From Streptomyces sp. NRRL F-5123 (GTDB lineage Bacteria; Actinomycetota; Actinomycetes; Streptomycetales; Streptomycetaceae), in assembly GCF_000721495.1 (NCBI RefSeq), contig NZ_JOHY01000003.1, positions 186,001 through 250,000 on the forward strand: 64,000 nucleotides of DNA, read 5' to 3'. Positions 51,237-59,554 of this stretch are shown here, one piece after another. Each line of letters begins with the position of its first letter. Within the stretch, counting starts at the first letter, position 1. The notes under the pieces are model-generated. The model did no database searches. It saw nothing but the letters and a program-made list of their open reading frames with translations, and was not told the DNA's origin. Both the position numbers and the translations under genes were made by a program.

Positions 51237-52404
51237 CCGCCTCCACGGCCCTGCGGCGCCTGGTACCGCGCAGCGCCCGGCGCACCGCCTCCGGGTCGAG
51301 CCCCTGGCTGACGGCGTGCTGGAGCAGGAGAGCGAAGGAACAGTGCGGCTCCAGCTCCAGCGCCGTCCACAGGGCGACCCGCGCCTCCGCCTCGTCCCCC
51401 GAACACCATGCGACCCACCCGGTCAGGGCGAGCAGGGCCGCGGCGTGCTCCGCGTACGGCCCGGGGCAGCGGCGGGCCAGCGCGCGCCAGAGCCGGAGGG
51501 CCGCGCCCGCCCGCTGCGGGTCGGCCCATTCCACCACACGGTCGCGCGCTTCCCGGTCCTGAAGCCCGAGGATCATCTCCGCGGCCGCGCCGTCGGCGAG
51601 CAGGGCGTCGTCCCGCCGGTCGGCCAGCGCGGTGTCGCCGATCGGGGGCGCCGCCGCGAAGGCGTCGAGGGCGGTCCGGGCCAGTTCGACCGTGCGGTCG
51701 GCGACGGACGGGCCCGCAGCCCTGTCGAGCATGCGCGGCACGATTTCGGCGCAGGCCAGGTCCAGTGCGGCCTCGTGCGCGGCAGCCCGGGGCTCGTTCG
51801 GCCTGAGTCGGGCCTCCAGATCCCGCAGCGAGGCCGGCATCGGGATACCGGCGTAGGCGGCCGCCGCGGCGATTGCTGACGTGCCGGGCAGGGCGAGCGG
51901 CGCGCCCTCGTCCTCGGCGCCCGGATCCCCGTCCTGCTCGGGTCCGCAGTAGGACCACCAGCGCCCGCCGGACAGGCACAGCGCCTCGACCACCGGCACG
52001 TCCAGCGCCCCGCAGGCGACACGCAGTTGCTGGGCCAGCGGCCGCAGTCGCTCCTTCACCTCCGGCGGGCGCTCGCCCTCGTGCGGGTCCTGGCAGAGGA
52101 AGGCGATGATCGCGGCCGGCCGGCCGCCACGGCGAAGGCTGCCGTCCACCAGGCAGTCGGCCAGGTGCCTGGCGACATCGGGCCACTCCTCGAAATCCTG
52201 CGGTTTCCGGGGCAGGGCGATCCTCACGCGGCCGCCGAACCGCCCCTCCTCCCCGTGCAGGGCCAGCAGGACGATGGAGTCGGTCGGGTTGTACCCCATG
52301 AGGAAGGGCAGTGCGTCGGCCAGCTCGCCGGGCCCGCTCAGGACGACCTTGAGGCCGTCGATCGATGATGACTCTCCGTGGTGTGTGTCGTTGCTCTGTG
52401 TCAT
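51148..52404 (-). CDS. DUF4192 protein
   Basis: A 418-residue actinobacterial DUF4192 protein: LKVVLSGPGELADALPFLMG, YNPTDSIVLLALHGEEGR, then RLRPLAQQLRVACGALDVP and helical C-terminal parts (ALLALTGWVAWCSGDEAEAR, EPHCSFALLLQHAVSQG). Function unknown. The C-terminal 30 residues are Arg/Gly/Pro-rich and lie over the end of the peptidase gene on the other strand, so the natural stop may have been lost. Divergent from recQ. Confidence 0.8.
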   Translation of the reverse strand: MTQSNDTHHGESSSIDGLKVVLSGPGELADALPFLMGYNPTDSIVLLALHGEEGRFGGRVRIALPRKPQDFEEWPDVARHLADCLVDGSLRRGGRPAAIIAFLCQDPHEGERPPEVKERLRPLAQQLRVACGALDVPVVEALCLSGGRWWSYCGPEQDGDPGAEDEGAPLALPGTSAIAAAAAYAGIPMPASLRDLEARLRPNEPRAAAHEAALDLACAEIVPRMLDRAAGPSVADRTVELARTALDAFAAAPPIGDTALADRRDDALLADGAAAEMILGLQDREARDRVVEWADPQRAGAALRLWRALARRCPGPYAEHAAALLALTGWVAWCSGDEAEARVALWTALELEPHCSFALLLQHAVSQGLDPEAVRRALRGTRRRRAVEAATARRGPSGPAGRGPGRRSPGGRRVRIRR

Positions 52405-52537
52405 GATTCGAGCTTGCCGCACAGGGCACATCCCGCACCAGATCCCCCGAACGGCTGTGGACAACTCCGGACCGTGGTTGTCCACGTCTGTCGGGCAGGG
52501 TTGGCGCTCTGTCGGTGGCGTCCTGTTGCATGGAGCC

Positions 52538-54721
52538 ATGACGGAAACCACCAGCGGGCTGCGTGCCGCCGCCGACATCGTCCTGAGCCGCCTCGTCGGC
52601 GCCGAGCCGGGTGCCGCCCGGTTGCGCGAAGACCAGTGGCGCGCGGTCGAGGCCCTCGTCGCGCACGCGCGCAGAACGCTTGTGGTCCAGCGCACGGGCT
52701 GGGGCAAGTCGGCGGTGTACTTCGTGGCCACCGCGCTGCTGCGCGAGCGGGGCGCGGGCCCGACCGTGATCGTCTCCCCGTTGCTCGCGCTCATGCGCAA
52801 CCAGGTGGAGGCCGCCGCCCGCGCCGGCATCACGGCCCGCACCATCAACTCCTCCAACGCGGAGGAGTGGAGCGGGATCGAGGCCGAGGTGGCAGCCGGA
52901 GCGGTGGACGTGCTGCTGGTCAGCCCCGAGCGGCTGAACAACCCGGACTTCCGGGACCAGGTGCTGCCCCGGCTCTCGGCCACCACGGGGCTTCTCGTGG
53001 TGGACGAGGCGCACTGCATCTCCGACTGGGGCCACGACTTCCGCCCCGACTACCGGCGGCTGCGCACGATGCTTGCCGAACTCAAGCCGGGAGTCCCCGT
53101 GCTGGCGACGACCGCCACGGCGAACGCCCGGGTCACCGCCGACGTGGCCGAGCAACTCGGAACGGGCACGACACCGGAGGACGACGCCGAGGGCACGCTC
53201 GTCCTGCGCGGTCCGCTGGACCGGGAGAGCCTGTCGCTGGGCGTGCTCGCCCTCCCGGACGCCGCCCACCGGCTGGCCTGGCTCGCCGACCACCTCGACA
53301 CGCTCCCCGGCTCGGGAATCATCTACACGCTCACCGTGGCGGCGGCCGAGGAGATCACCGCCTTCCTGCGGCAGCGCGGATTCGCCGTGGCCTCCTACTC
53401 GGGCCGCACCGAGAACGCCGAGCGGCAGGAGGCGGAGGCGGATCTCCTCGCCAACCGCGTCAAGGCGCTGGTGGCCACATCGGCGCTCGGCATGGGCTTC
53501 GACAAGCCGGACCTCGGCTTCGTGGTGCACGTCGGCTCGCCGTCCTCACCGATCGCCTACTACCAGCAGGTCGGCCGCGCGGGCCGCGGCGTGGACAGCG
53601 CGGAGGTCCTGCTCCTTCCCGGCCGCGAGGACGAGTCGATCTGGCGCTACTTCGCCTCCCTCGCCTTCCCGCCGGAGGAGCAGGTGCGCCGCACGCTGGC
53701 GGAACTCGCGGCGGCGGACCGCCCGCTGTCGCTGCCCGCCCTGGAGAGCCGGGTCGACCTGCGCCGCTCCCGGCTGGAGATCATGCTCAAGGTGCTGGAC
53801 GTCGACGGCGCGGTCCGCCGCGTGCGGGGCGGCTGGACGTCGACGGGCGAGCACTGGGAGTACGACACGGAGCGGTATGCCTGGGTCGCGCGCCAGCGCG
53901 CCGCCGAGCAGCAGGCGATGCGGGAGTACGCGGGCACGACGAAGTGCCGGATGGAGTTCCTGCGACGCCAACTGGACGACGACGAGGCCGGTCCGTGCGG
54001 ACGCTGCGACAACTGCGCCGGGGCGCGCTTCCCCGCCGAGGTCTCCGAGAAGTCCCTCGCCCTGGCGCGCCAGGCCCTGGGCCGCCCGGGAGCGGAGTTG
54101 GAGCCGCGCAAGATGTGGCCCACGGGTCTCGAAGCCGTCGGCGTCCCTTTCAAGGGACGCATCCCGGCGAGCGAGCAGGCGGCCACGGGCCGGGCGCTGG
54201 GAAGGCTGTCGGACATCGGCTGGGGCAACCGGCTGCGGCCGCTGTTCACGGAGGGTGCCCCCGACCGGCCCGTCCCCGCTGACGCCGTGGACGCGGTGGT
54301 GCAGGTCCTGTCGGACTGGGCGCGTGGCCCCGGGGGCTGGGCGAGCGGCGAACCCGGGGCTCCCGCGCGCCCGGCCGGCGTCGTCACCGTCGCTTCTCGG
54401 CGCCACGGCACCCTGGTGGACACGCTCGGCGCCGCTATTGCCGAGGTCGGACGGATGCCGCTGCTCGGCAGGGTCGAGTACGCCCCCGACGCCGACCCCG
54501 GCTCCGTGCACCGCAGCAACAGTGCCCAGCGCGTACGGGCACTGCACGCAGCATTCGTCCTGCCGCCGGAATTGCTTGAAGCCGTGAAAACGGCGGGCGG
54601 CCCGGTGCTGCTCGTCGACGACATGGCAGACACCGGCTGGACACTCGCCGTCACCGCCCGGCTGCTCCGCCGGGCCGGCGCGACCGCGGTGTTTCCGCTG
54701 GTCCTGGCGGTCCAGGGCTGA
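52538..54721 (+). CDS. recQ: RecQ-family helicase with C-terminal phosphoribosyltransferase-like domain
   Basis: A 727-residue protein from the ATG at 52538. Helicase motifs: RLREDQWRAVEALV (motif 0), VVQRTGWGKSAVYFVATALL (Walker A), LLVVDEAHCISDWGHDFRPD (DEAH box), VLATTATANARVTADV, and GMGFDKPDLGFVVHVG with QVGRAGRG. A zinc-binding Cys set (AGPCGRCDNCAGARFPAEV) follows. The last 170 residues resemble a phosphoribosyltransferase, with PVLLVDDMADTGWTLAVTAR as PRPP loop. RecQ unwinds DNA in recombination and repair; the PRT part may sense nucleotides. In actinobacteria this fusion recurs. Confidence 0.85.
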   Translation: MTETTSGLRAAADIVLSRLVGAEPGAARLREDQWRAVEALVAHARRTLVVQRTGWGKSAVYFVATALLRERGAGPTVIVSPLLALMRNQVEAAARAGITARTINSSNAEEWSGIEAEVAAGAVDVLLVSPERLNNPDFRDQVLPRLSATTGLLVVDEAHCISDWGHDFRPDYRRLRTMLAELKPGVPVLATTATANARVTADVAEQLGTGTTPEDDAEGTLVLRGPLDRESLSLGVLALPDAAHRLAWLADHLDTLPGSGIIYTLTVAAAEEITAFLRQRGFAVASYSGRTENAERQEAEADLLANRVKALVATSALGMGFDKPDLGFVVHVGSPSSPIAYYQQVGRAGRGVDSAEVLLLPGREDESIWRYFASLAFPPEEQVRRTLAELAAADRPLSLPALESRVDLRRSRLEIMLKVLDVDGAVRRVRGGWTSTGEHWEYDTERYAWVARQRAAEQQAMREYAGTTKCRMEFLRRQLDDDEAGPCGRCDNCAGARFPAEVSEKSLALARQALGRPGAELEPRKMWPTGLEAVGVPFKGRIPASEQAATGRALGRLSDIGWGNRLRPLFTEGAPDRPVPADAVDAVVQVLSDWARGPGGWASGEPGAPARPAGVVTVASRRHGTLVDTLGAAIAEVGRMPLLGRVEYAPDADPGSVHRSNSAQRVRALHAAFVLPPELLEAVKTAGGPVLLVDDMADTGWTLAVTARLLRRAGATAVFPLVLAVQG

Positions 54722-54915
54722 CAGATCCCACCGGCTGTACGGGCCACGGGATCTATCCGACGGACGGGCTCATTCCGGTCCGCGATGGCAATTGCCCGTT
54801 GCCGCAAGGCAATAGGCGGGGAAGAATTGGACACGGATCCCCGAACGGCTCTCCGAGCCCCCTGACCGGCGCACGCCCGCGGCCGGTCCACGGGTGTATC
54901 CGCGAAGGGAGGACC

Positions 54916-55509
54916 GTGACCATCGGGTTCGTTCCGGAGACGTCCTCCGCCACCGCGTCCTTTGTCGCCCGCACGCTGGAGCCCACCGAGTGGGCCGACA
55001 TGGACGTGCCGCTGCTGGCCAGCCCCCGCGAAGTCGTCAAGGACCTGTACGCGCGACACCTCCCGGCCCCGCCCACCGCGGTGGTCGCGGCCTACGACCC
55101 GGACGGACGGATCCGCGCCAGCGCCTCCTTCGGCTACCGCACCGGCGTGGTCGACGGATGGGAGCGTCGCAACGCCCTGCTGTCCCATCTCCGCCGGGTC
55201 ATCCCGCACGACCTGCGGCTGCGCAACCCGGTACGCACAGCGGTCCTTATGGTCAGCCGGGACGGAATTCCCGGCTGGACCTCCCAGGACGGAGCTTGGA
55301 TGTGGGGACTGCGGGACGCGTGCACCCTGCACGGGCTGCGCTGCGGATCGTACGTGACGCTCACCCGCGACGGCTGGAACGTCATCGGGGAGAACCGCGC
55401 CGGGCGCACTCCCAACGCGGCCTCCTGGTCGCACGCGCGCCCCGAACCGCACCGGACGGATCCGGCGACCGCCATGGCGAACGCCCTTCGCCAGGCGTCG
55501 GTGCGCTGA
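54916..55509 (+). CDS. Uncharacterised Streptomyces protein
   Basis: A 197-residue protein, GTG at 54916 with GGGAGG just ahead. Segments SFVARTLEPTEWADMDVPLL, VVAAYDPDGRIRASASFGYR and RTAVLMVSRDGIPGWTSQDG suggest an alpha-beta fold. No catalytic motif or family was recognised. It stands alone between recQ and the convergent hypothetical gene. Confidence 0.55.
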   Translation: MTIGFVPETSSATASFVARTLEPTEWADMDVPLLASPREVVKDLYARHLPAPPTAVVAAYDPDGRIRASASFGYRTGVVDGWERRNALLSHLRRVIPHDLRLRNPVRTAVLMVSRDGIPGWTSQDGAWMWGLRDACTLHGLRCGSYVTLTRDGWNVIGENRAGRTPNAASWSHARPEPHRTDPATAMANALRQASVR

Positions 55510-55542
55510 GCGCCCGGGCAGGCGGACCGCCGGCCCGGACGC

Positions 55543-56208
55543 TCAGGCGCTGGCGCCCAGAAGGCTGTTGATGCGGGTCGGGTCCCCGCACACGATCAGC
55601 AGCACCCCGGCCCGGGACAGCGCACCGGCCAGGGCCTCGGGCAGCGTCTCGTCGCTGCCGCCGTTGAGCGCCACGACCACGACGGGCCGCCCGGCAGCGC
55701 GCGAGGCCGAGATGTCGGCGTAGAACACGTCGTCGGCGGCGTCGTGCTGGGCCCAGTAGGAGGCCTCGCCGAAGCTCAGCTCGTGCGACGCCCACGGGTG
55801 CTGCTCGCCGGTGGTGAGCACCAGGATCTCGCCGGGCGCGCGCCCGGTGTCGAGCAGCAGGTCGACAGTCTCCTCCGCCGCGTCGAGCGCTCCTTGCGCG
55901 GGGGCGGGGATGAGCTGGATCTGCGCGGCGCCGGGGGCGGAGTCGCGCTGGTCCGAGGCGGCGGGGGCGGCAGCCGCAGGCGGATGGTTCGCAGCCGCGG
56001 GGGCGGCGGTGCCGACAGGGCCGCGCGGGGCGGCAGCGGAGGCGGAACCGACGGCGGCGACTGCCCTCGGCGGCCCGGGCCGCGGCGCGGCAGGCCGGGG
56101 CGGGTGAGGGACAGGACGGGGGGTCGACGCACTCCGGCCGCTGGTCGGAGCAGTGCGGGGACCCGGGACGCTCTCGTGAATCTGAGGCTCCTCGGGGGTG
56201 AGAGGCAT
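55543..56208 (-). CDS. Proline-rich protein with C-terminal alpha/beta domain
   Basis: A 221-residue protein. Residues 1-85 are Pro/Ala-rich and unstructured. The C-terminal part (AQIQLIPAPAQGALDAAEET, APGEILVLTTGEQHPWASHE, GRPVVVVALNGGSDETLPEA) resembles the end of UvrD/helicase-related domains seen in actinobacterial hypotheticals. No helicase motifs remain. Possibly co-transcribed with rnhB (54 bases upstream on the same strand). Confidence 0.55.
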   Translation of the reverse strand: MPLTPEEPQIHESVPGPRTAPTSGRSASTPRPVPHPPRPAAPRPGPPRAVAAVGSASAAAPRGPVGTAAPAAANHPPAAAAPAASDQRDSAPGAAQIQLIPAPAQGALDAAEETVDLLLDTGRAPGEILVLTTGEQHPWASHELSFGEASYWAQHDAADDVFYADISASRAAGRPVVVVALNGGSDETLPEALAGALSRAGVLLIVCGDPTRINSLLGASA

Positions 56209-56262
56209 GAGTTGATGTCTATCAAATGCGCACCGAATGCGCAGCGGGGGGTGGGTGCCGGA

Positions 56263-56955
56263 TCAGAAATCGAAACCGAGTTGTTCCCCTGCGTCTTCCG
56301 TGGCGCGGACCTTCTTCAGGTGCTGCCAGCGCGGCAGCGTGTCCAGGTAGGACCACGTGAGCCGGTGCAACGGCGTCGGCCCCCACTCCGCGAGCGCCGA
56401 GCGGTGGACGGGCGACGGATAACCGGCATTGTCGGCGAAGGCGAACGGCGAGTAATCCGTGCCGAGTTCGGCCATCTGCCGGTCGCGGTGGACCTTGGCG
56501 ATCACGGAGGCGGCGGCGACGGCGACGCACGACTGGTCGCCCTTGATCACCGTACGGACACGCCACGGCCCGCCGCCGCCGAGGTAGTTGTGCTTGCCGT
56601 CGAGGATGACGGCCTCAGGGGGCTCGGGGAGTCCGTCGAGGGCGCGCAGCGCTGCCAGCCGCAGGGCGGCCGTCATCCCCAGCTCGTCGATCTCCTCGGA
56701 CGATGCCTGTCCGAGCGCGTAGGACGTCACCCAGCCGGTGAGCACGGCAGCCAGGCGGGTGCGGCGGTTGGGTGTGATGAGTTTGGAGTCCGTGAGACCC
56801 TCGGGCGGGCGGCGCAGGCCGGTGACGGCCGCGCACACGGTGACCGGCCCCGCCCAAGCGCCACGGCCCACCTCGTCGATGCCTGCGACGGTCCTCACGC
56901 CGAGCGTGGCGCGCATCGAGCGTTCGACGGTGTGGGTGGGTGGTGGCTGAACCAT
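56263..56955 (-). CDS. rnhB: Ribonuclease HII
   Basis: A 230-residue RNase [23 protein letters not shown] (first two acidic residues), [50 protein letters not shown]. It removes RNA from RNA-DNA hybrids and misincorporated ribonucleotides. An alternative start at MRATLGVR is possible. Downstream of a minus-strand ADP-ribosylglycohydrolase, 48 bases away. Confidence 0.92.
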   Translation of the reverse strand: MVQPPPTHTVERSMRATLGVRTVAGIDEVGRGAWAGPVTVCAAVTGLRRPPEGLTDSKLITPNRRTRLAAVLTGWVTSYALGQASSEEIDELGMTAALRLAALRALDGLPEPPEAVILDGKHNYLGGGGPWRVRTVIKGDQSCVAVAAASVIAKVHRDRQMAELGTDYSPFAFADNAGYPSPVHRSALAEWGPTPLHRLTWSYLDTLPRWQHLKKVRATEDAGEQLGFDF

Positions 56956-57003
56956 GGCGGGGACCAGCCTACTCGCCGTCCGCGCGCCGTCTCCACGGGG
57001 CTT

Positions 57004-57909
57004 TCAGGACGCCGTGGCCCAGTCGGGCAGTGCTTCGGTCCGCTCGGTCCACAGGGCCGGGGGCTCGCCGCCGGGGCTCGCGGCGACGATGCCGCCGACG
57101 ATGGCGCAGGTGGTGTCCACGTCGCCGCCCGCCTTCGCGGTGGTCCAGAACGCCTGCCGGTAGTCGCCGAGATGGCGTGCGGCGGCCCACAGGGCGAACG
57201 GCACGGTGTCGTGGGCACTCGTCCGCCGCCCGCAACCCAGCACGGCAGCGACGGTGCCGACGTCAGCGTAGTCCAGCATGTCGCCGGCCCGCCGAATGCC
57301 TGCCTGGACGGCGCTGCGCGGCACCAGGTCGACCACGGCGGCGAGCAGGCCGGCGGGGTCCTGCGGGCCCGCCGGGTCCGCGGCGAGGGCGGCGGCCGCG
57401 GCGACGGCCATCGCGCCGGCCACCGCCTCCCGGTGCTGGTGGGTGGTGTAGGCGGAGATCTCGGCCTGGTGGGTGGCCTGGACGGGATCGCCCGCGTACC
57501 AGGCACCGAGCGGCGGGATCCGCATGGCGGCGCCGTTCCCCCACGACCCCTGGCCGTTGAAGAGCGCGGCGGCAAGCTCGCGCCAGTCCGCGCCCTCCTG
57601 GCGGATCAGCCGCAGCATGCGGCCCACGGCGGGGCCGTAGCCGCGGTCGAAGTCGTGGTGCTCGGCGAAGGACGCCGCGAGGGCGTCCTGGTCGATCCGC
57701 CCGTGGGCGACAAGGACGGCGACGACCGAGCTGGCCATCTCGGTGTCGTCGGTCCACTGCCACGTACCGGGCGGCAGCTCGCCGTTCTGGAGTGCGGAGT
57801 AGTGGGCGGGGACGAAGAACTGCGAGCCGAGGGCGTCGCCCACGGCCAGGCCGCGGAGGCTGCCGAGCGCGCGGGCGGCCCGCGCGGAAGGGGAGGTGTG
57901 AGCCGTCAT
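57004..57909 (-). CDS. ADP-ribosylglycohydrolase-family protein
   Basis: A 301-residue DraG-type protein. LRGLAVGDALGSQFF, then PGTWQWTDDTEMASSVVAVL (Thr-Asp-Asp metal site) and, near the end, AGGDVDTTCAIVGGIVAA (Asp-x-Asp metal site). The fold removes ADP-ribose from proteins or small molecules. With the NrtR-like gene 10 kb away, NAD/ADP-ribose handling recurs in this core block. ATG at 57909. Confidence 0.85.
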   Translation of the reverse strand: MTAHTSPSARAARALGSLRGLAVGDALGSQFFVPAHYSALQNGELPPGTWQWTDDTEMASSVVAVLVAHGRIDQDALAASFAEHHDFDRGYGPAVGRMLRLIRQEGADWRELAAALFNGQGSWGNGAAMRIPPLGAWYAGDPVQATHQAEISAYTTHQHREAVAGAMAVAAAAALAADPAGPQDPAGLLAAVVDLVPRSAVQAGIRRAGDMLDYADVGTVAAVLGCGRRTSAHDTVPFALWAAARHLGDYRQAFWTTAKAGGDVDTTCAIVGGIVAASPGGEPPALWTERTEALPDWATAS

Positions 57910-58033
57910 GACGTCGGAAACTCTGACATCGCACCTGTTCCGGGTCAATCTCCTTGTGCCGAAACTCACCCGCCTCACAGATTTCTCCGGCCCCGCACCG
58001 CTTCGGCGGCTCCGGGAATGCGCGGCCTCGCGC

Positions 58034-58696
58034 TCAGATGTCGCCGCCGCCTGGCTGGCCGGGGGTGCACCAGCGCTCGAACGGCCGGTCCAGGCTGTAG
58101 CTGCCGGACGCTCCGAGGACCAGCATCCGCGTCTCGGCGTTGTCCGGGTTGGACAGGGCTTCGAAGTCCTGGACCGTCCAGTGGAACCAGCGCATGCAGA
58201 AGAGCCGCATGGTCAGCCCGTGGGTGACGAGCAGGACGTTCGGCGGGAAGTCGTCCTTGTCGAAGGCGCGGTAGAGCGTTTCGAGGAAGGCCCCGACCCG
58301 GTCGTAGACGTCCGCGCCGCTCTCCCCCATCGCGAAGCGGTAGAAGAAGTGGCCGTAGGCGTCGCGCGCCTTGCGCTGCCGGTGGATGTCCTCGATGTCC
58401 TGCCAGTTGCCCCAGTCCTGCTCGCGCAGCCGCGGTTCCTCACTGGCCCGGGTGAGCCGCGGGTCCAGCCCCAGCGCGCGGTAGGTGTGCCACGTACGGC
58501 GGTACGGGGACACGAACGCCTGGACGCGCTCGTCGCCGAACAGCTCCCGCAGCCGCGCCCCTGCTTCGGTGGCCTGGCGCAGGCCCTTCTCGGTCAGCTC
58601 CAGGGCGTGGTCCGGCACCCGCTCGTAGATGGTGTCGTCGTAGTTGCCCTGGGACTCACCGTGGCGGATGAGCACGATACGGCGAGGACGTCCCAT
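58034..58696 (-). CDS. Histidine phosphatase-family protein
   Basis: A 220-residue phosphoglycerate-mutase-like phosphatase: RRIVLIRHGESQGNYDDTIY (catalytic His), QAFVSPYRRTWHTYRAL, LREQDWGNWQDIED, and NVLLVTHGLTMRLFCMRWF (second His). The substrate is probably a small phosphomonoester or phosphoprotein. ATG at 58696; the next gene on the strand lies 95 bases upstream. Confidence 0.88.
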   Translation of the reverse strand: MGRPRRIVLIRHGESQGNYDDTIYERVPDHALELTEKGLRQATEAGARLRELFGDERVQAFVSPYRRTWHTYRALGLDPRLTRASEEPRLREQDWGNWQDIEDIHRQRKARDAYGHFFYRFAMGESGADVYDRVGAFLETLYRAFDKDDFPPNVLLVTHGLTMRLFCMRWFHWTVQDFEALSNPDNAETRMLVLGASGSYSLDRPFERWCTPGQPGGGDI

Positions 58697-58791
58697 GCGG
58701 ATCACCCTATGGTGCGATCCGGCCCCTGGCTCGTCGGGGCCCCGGGAGGCAGCCCCTCGCGGCGTCTGGGGGCGGCGGCGCGGGCCCGTGC

Positions 58792-59397
58792 TCAGACCGT
58801 CCACTCCGGCACCACGTCCACGACGTCCCCCGCCACGGACAGCACGTCGGCGTCCAGGTCGGCCCGCTGCGACAACCGCGCCACCGCGCCCTCGCGGTAC
58901 TTGCCGTGCTCGGTCGCGGAGTCCCACGCCGAGAGCACCAGGAAGTCGCCGTCCGCCCCCTCGGCGAAGACACCGCGCAGCATCCCGGGCGAGCCGGCCA
59001 TGGCCGGATTCCAGACCCGCTCCTGCATCTGGACGAAGTGGCCCACGCGGTCCGGACGCACCTTGCACAGCGCCACCCGGAGCAGGTCCGCGTCGGAGAA
59101 GCGCGGCTCGAACCCGACCTTCACGTCCAGCCGGTGGGCGAAGGTCCGTGCGGCGAGCATCTCGTACGTGCCCGTCTGCGCCGATGCCAGCTCGTCGTGC
59201 GGACCGGCCATGAACGCGTCGTAGGACCGCTGCCCGTCCCAGAAGGCGAAGAGATGCGCCACCCCGGGCTGCGAACGGCTCCAGCCGCCGCCCTGCCCGT
59301 GGAATCCCGGGCGGTTCCTGAGCGCCGCCCACCCGCGTTGACCCCGGTCGAAACCGTCCTGGTCGAGGACTCCGCAGCGTATCCACTTCACCAACAC
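58792..59397 (-). CDS. YdbC/DUF4937-type protein
   Basis: A 201-residue actinobacterial protein: VLVKWIRCGVLDQDGFDRGQ, SRSQPGVAHLFAFWDGQRS and, in the second half, LRVALCKVRPDRVGHFVQMQ, with DGDFLVLSAWDSATEHGKYR. The repeated beta-alpha pattern suggests a dimeric alpha-beta barrel (EthD/monooxygenase-like) duplicated. Function unknown. Start uncertain between GTGs at 59397 and 59391; both lack a good Shine-Dalgarno. Confidence 0.7.
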   Translation of the reverse strand: MLVKWIRCGVLDQDGFDRGQRGWAALRNRPGFHGQGGGWSRSQPGVAHLFAFWDGQRSYDAFMAGPHDELASAQTGTYEMLAARTFAHRLDVKVGFEPRFSDADLLRVALCKVRPDRVGHFVQMQERVWNPAMAGSPGMLRGVFAEGADGDFLVLSAWDSATEHGKYREGAVARLSQRADLDADVLSVAGDVVDVVPEWTV

Positions 59398-59460
59398 CGC
59401 GCCATCGTAGTGGCGCGCAGCCCGTCGTTCGTCCCCTCCGCCGCACCCGCCCGGGCGCGG

Positions 59461-59502
59461 ACAGGGGTGGGGACACGGCCAGGGCCGTGTCCCCACCCCT
59501 GT
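59461..59502 (-). terminator. Long hairpin terminator after nrdJ
   Basis: A perfect 20-base inverted repeat (ACAGGGGTGGGGACACGGCC and its complement) around a two-base centre, 53 bases past the nrdJ stop. It will stop transcription from nrdRJ before the next gene. Confidence 0.85.
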
Positions 59503-59554
59503 CACCCGCGAAACCGGCCGGTCAGCGGATCAGCCGAACGTGCGATCCGCCCGA

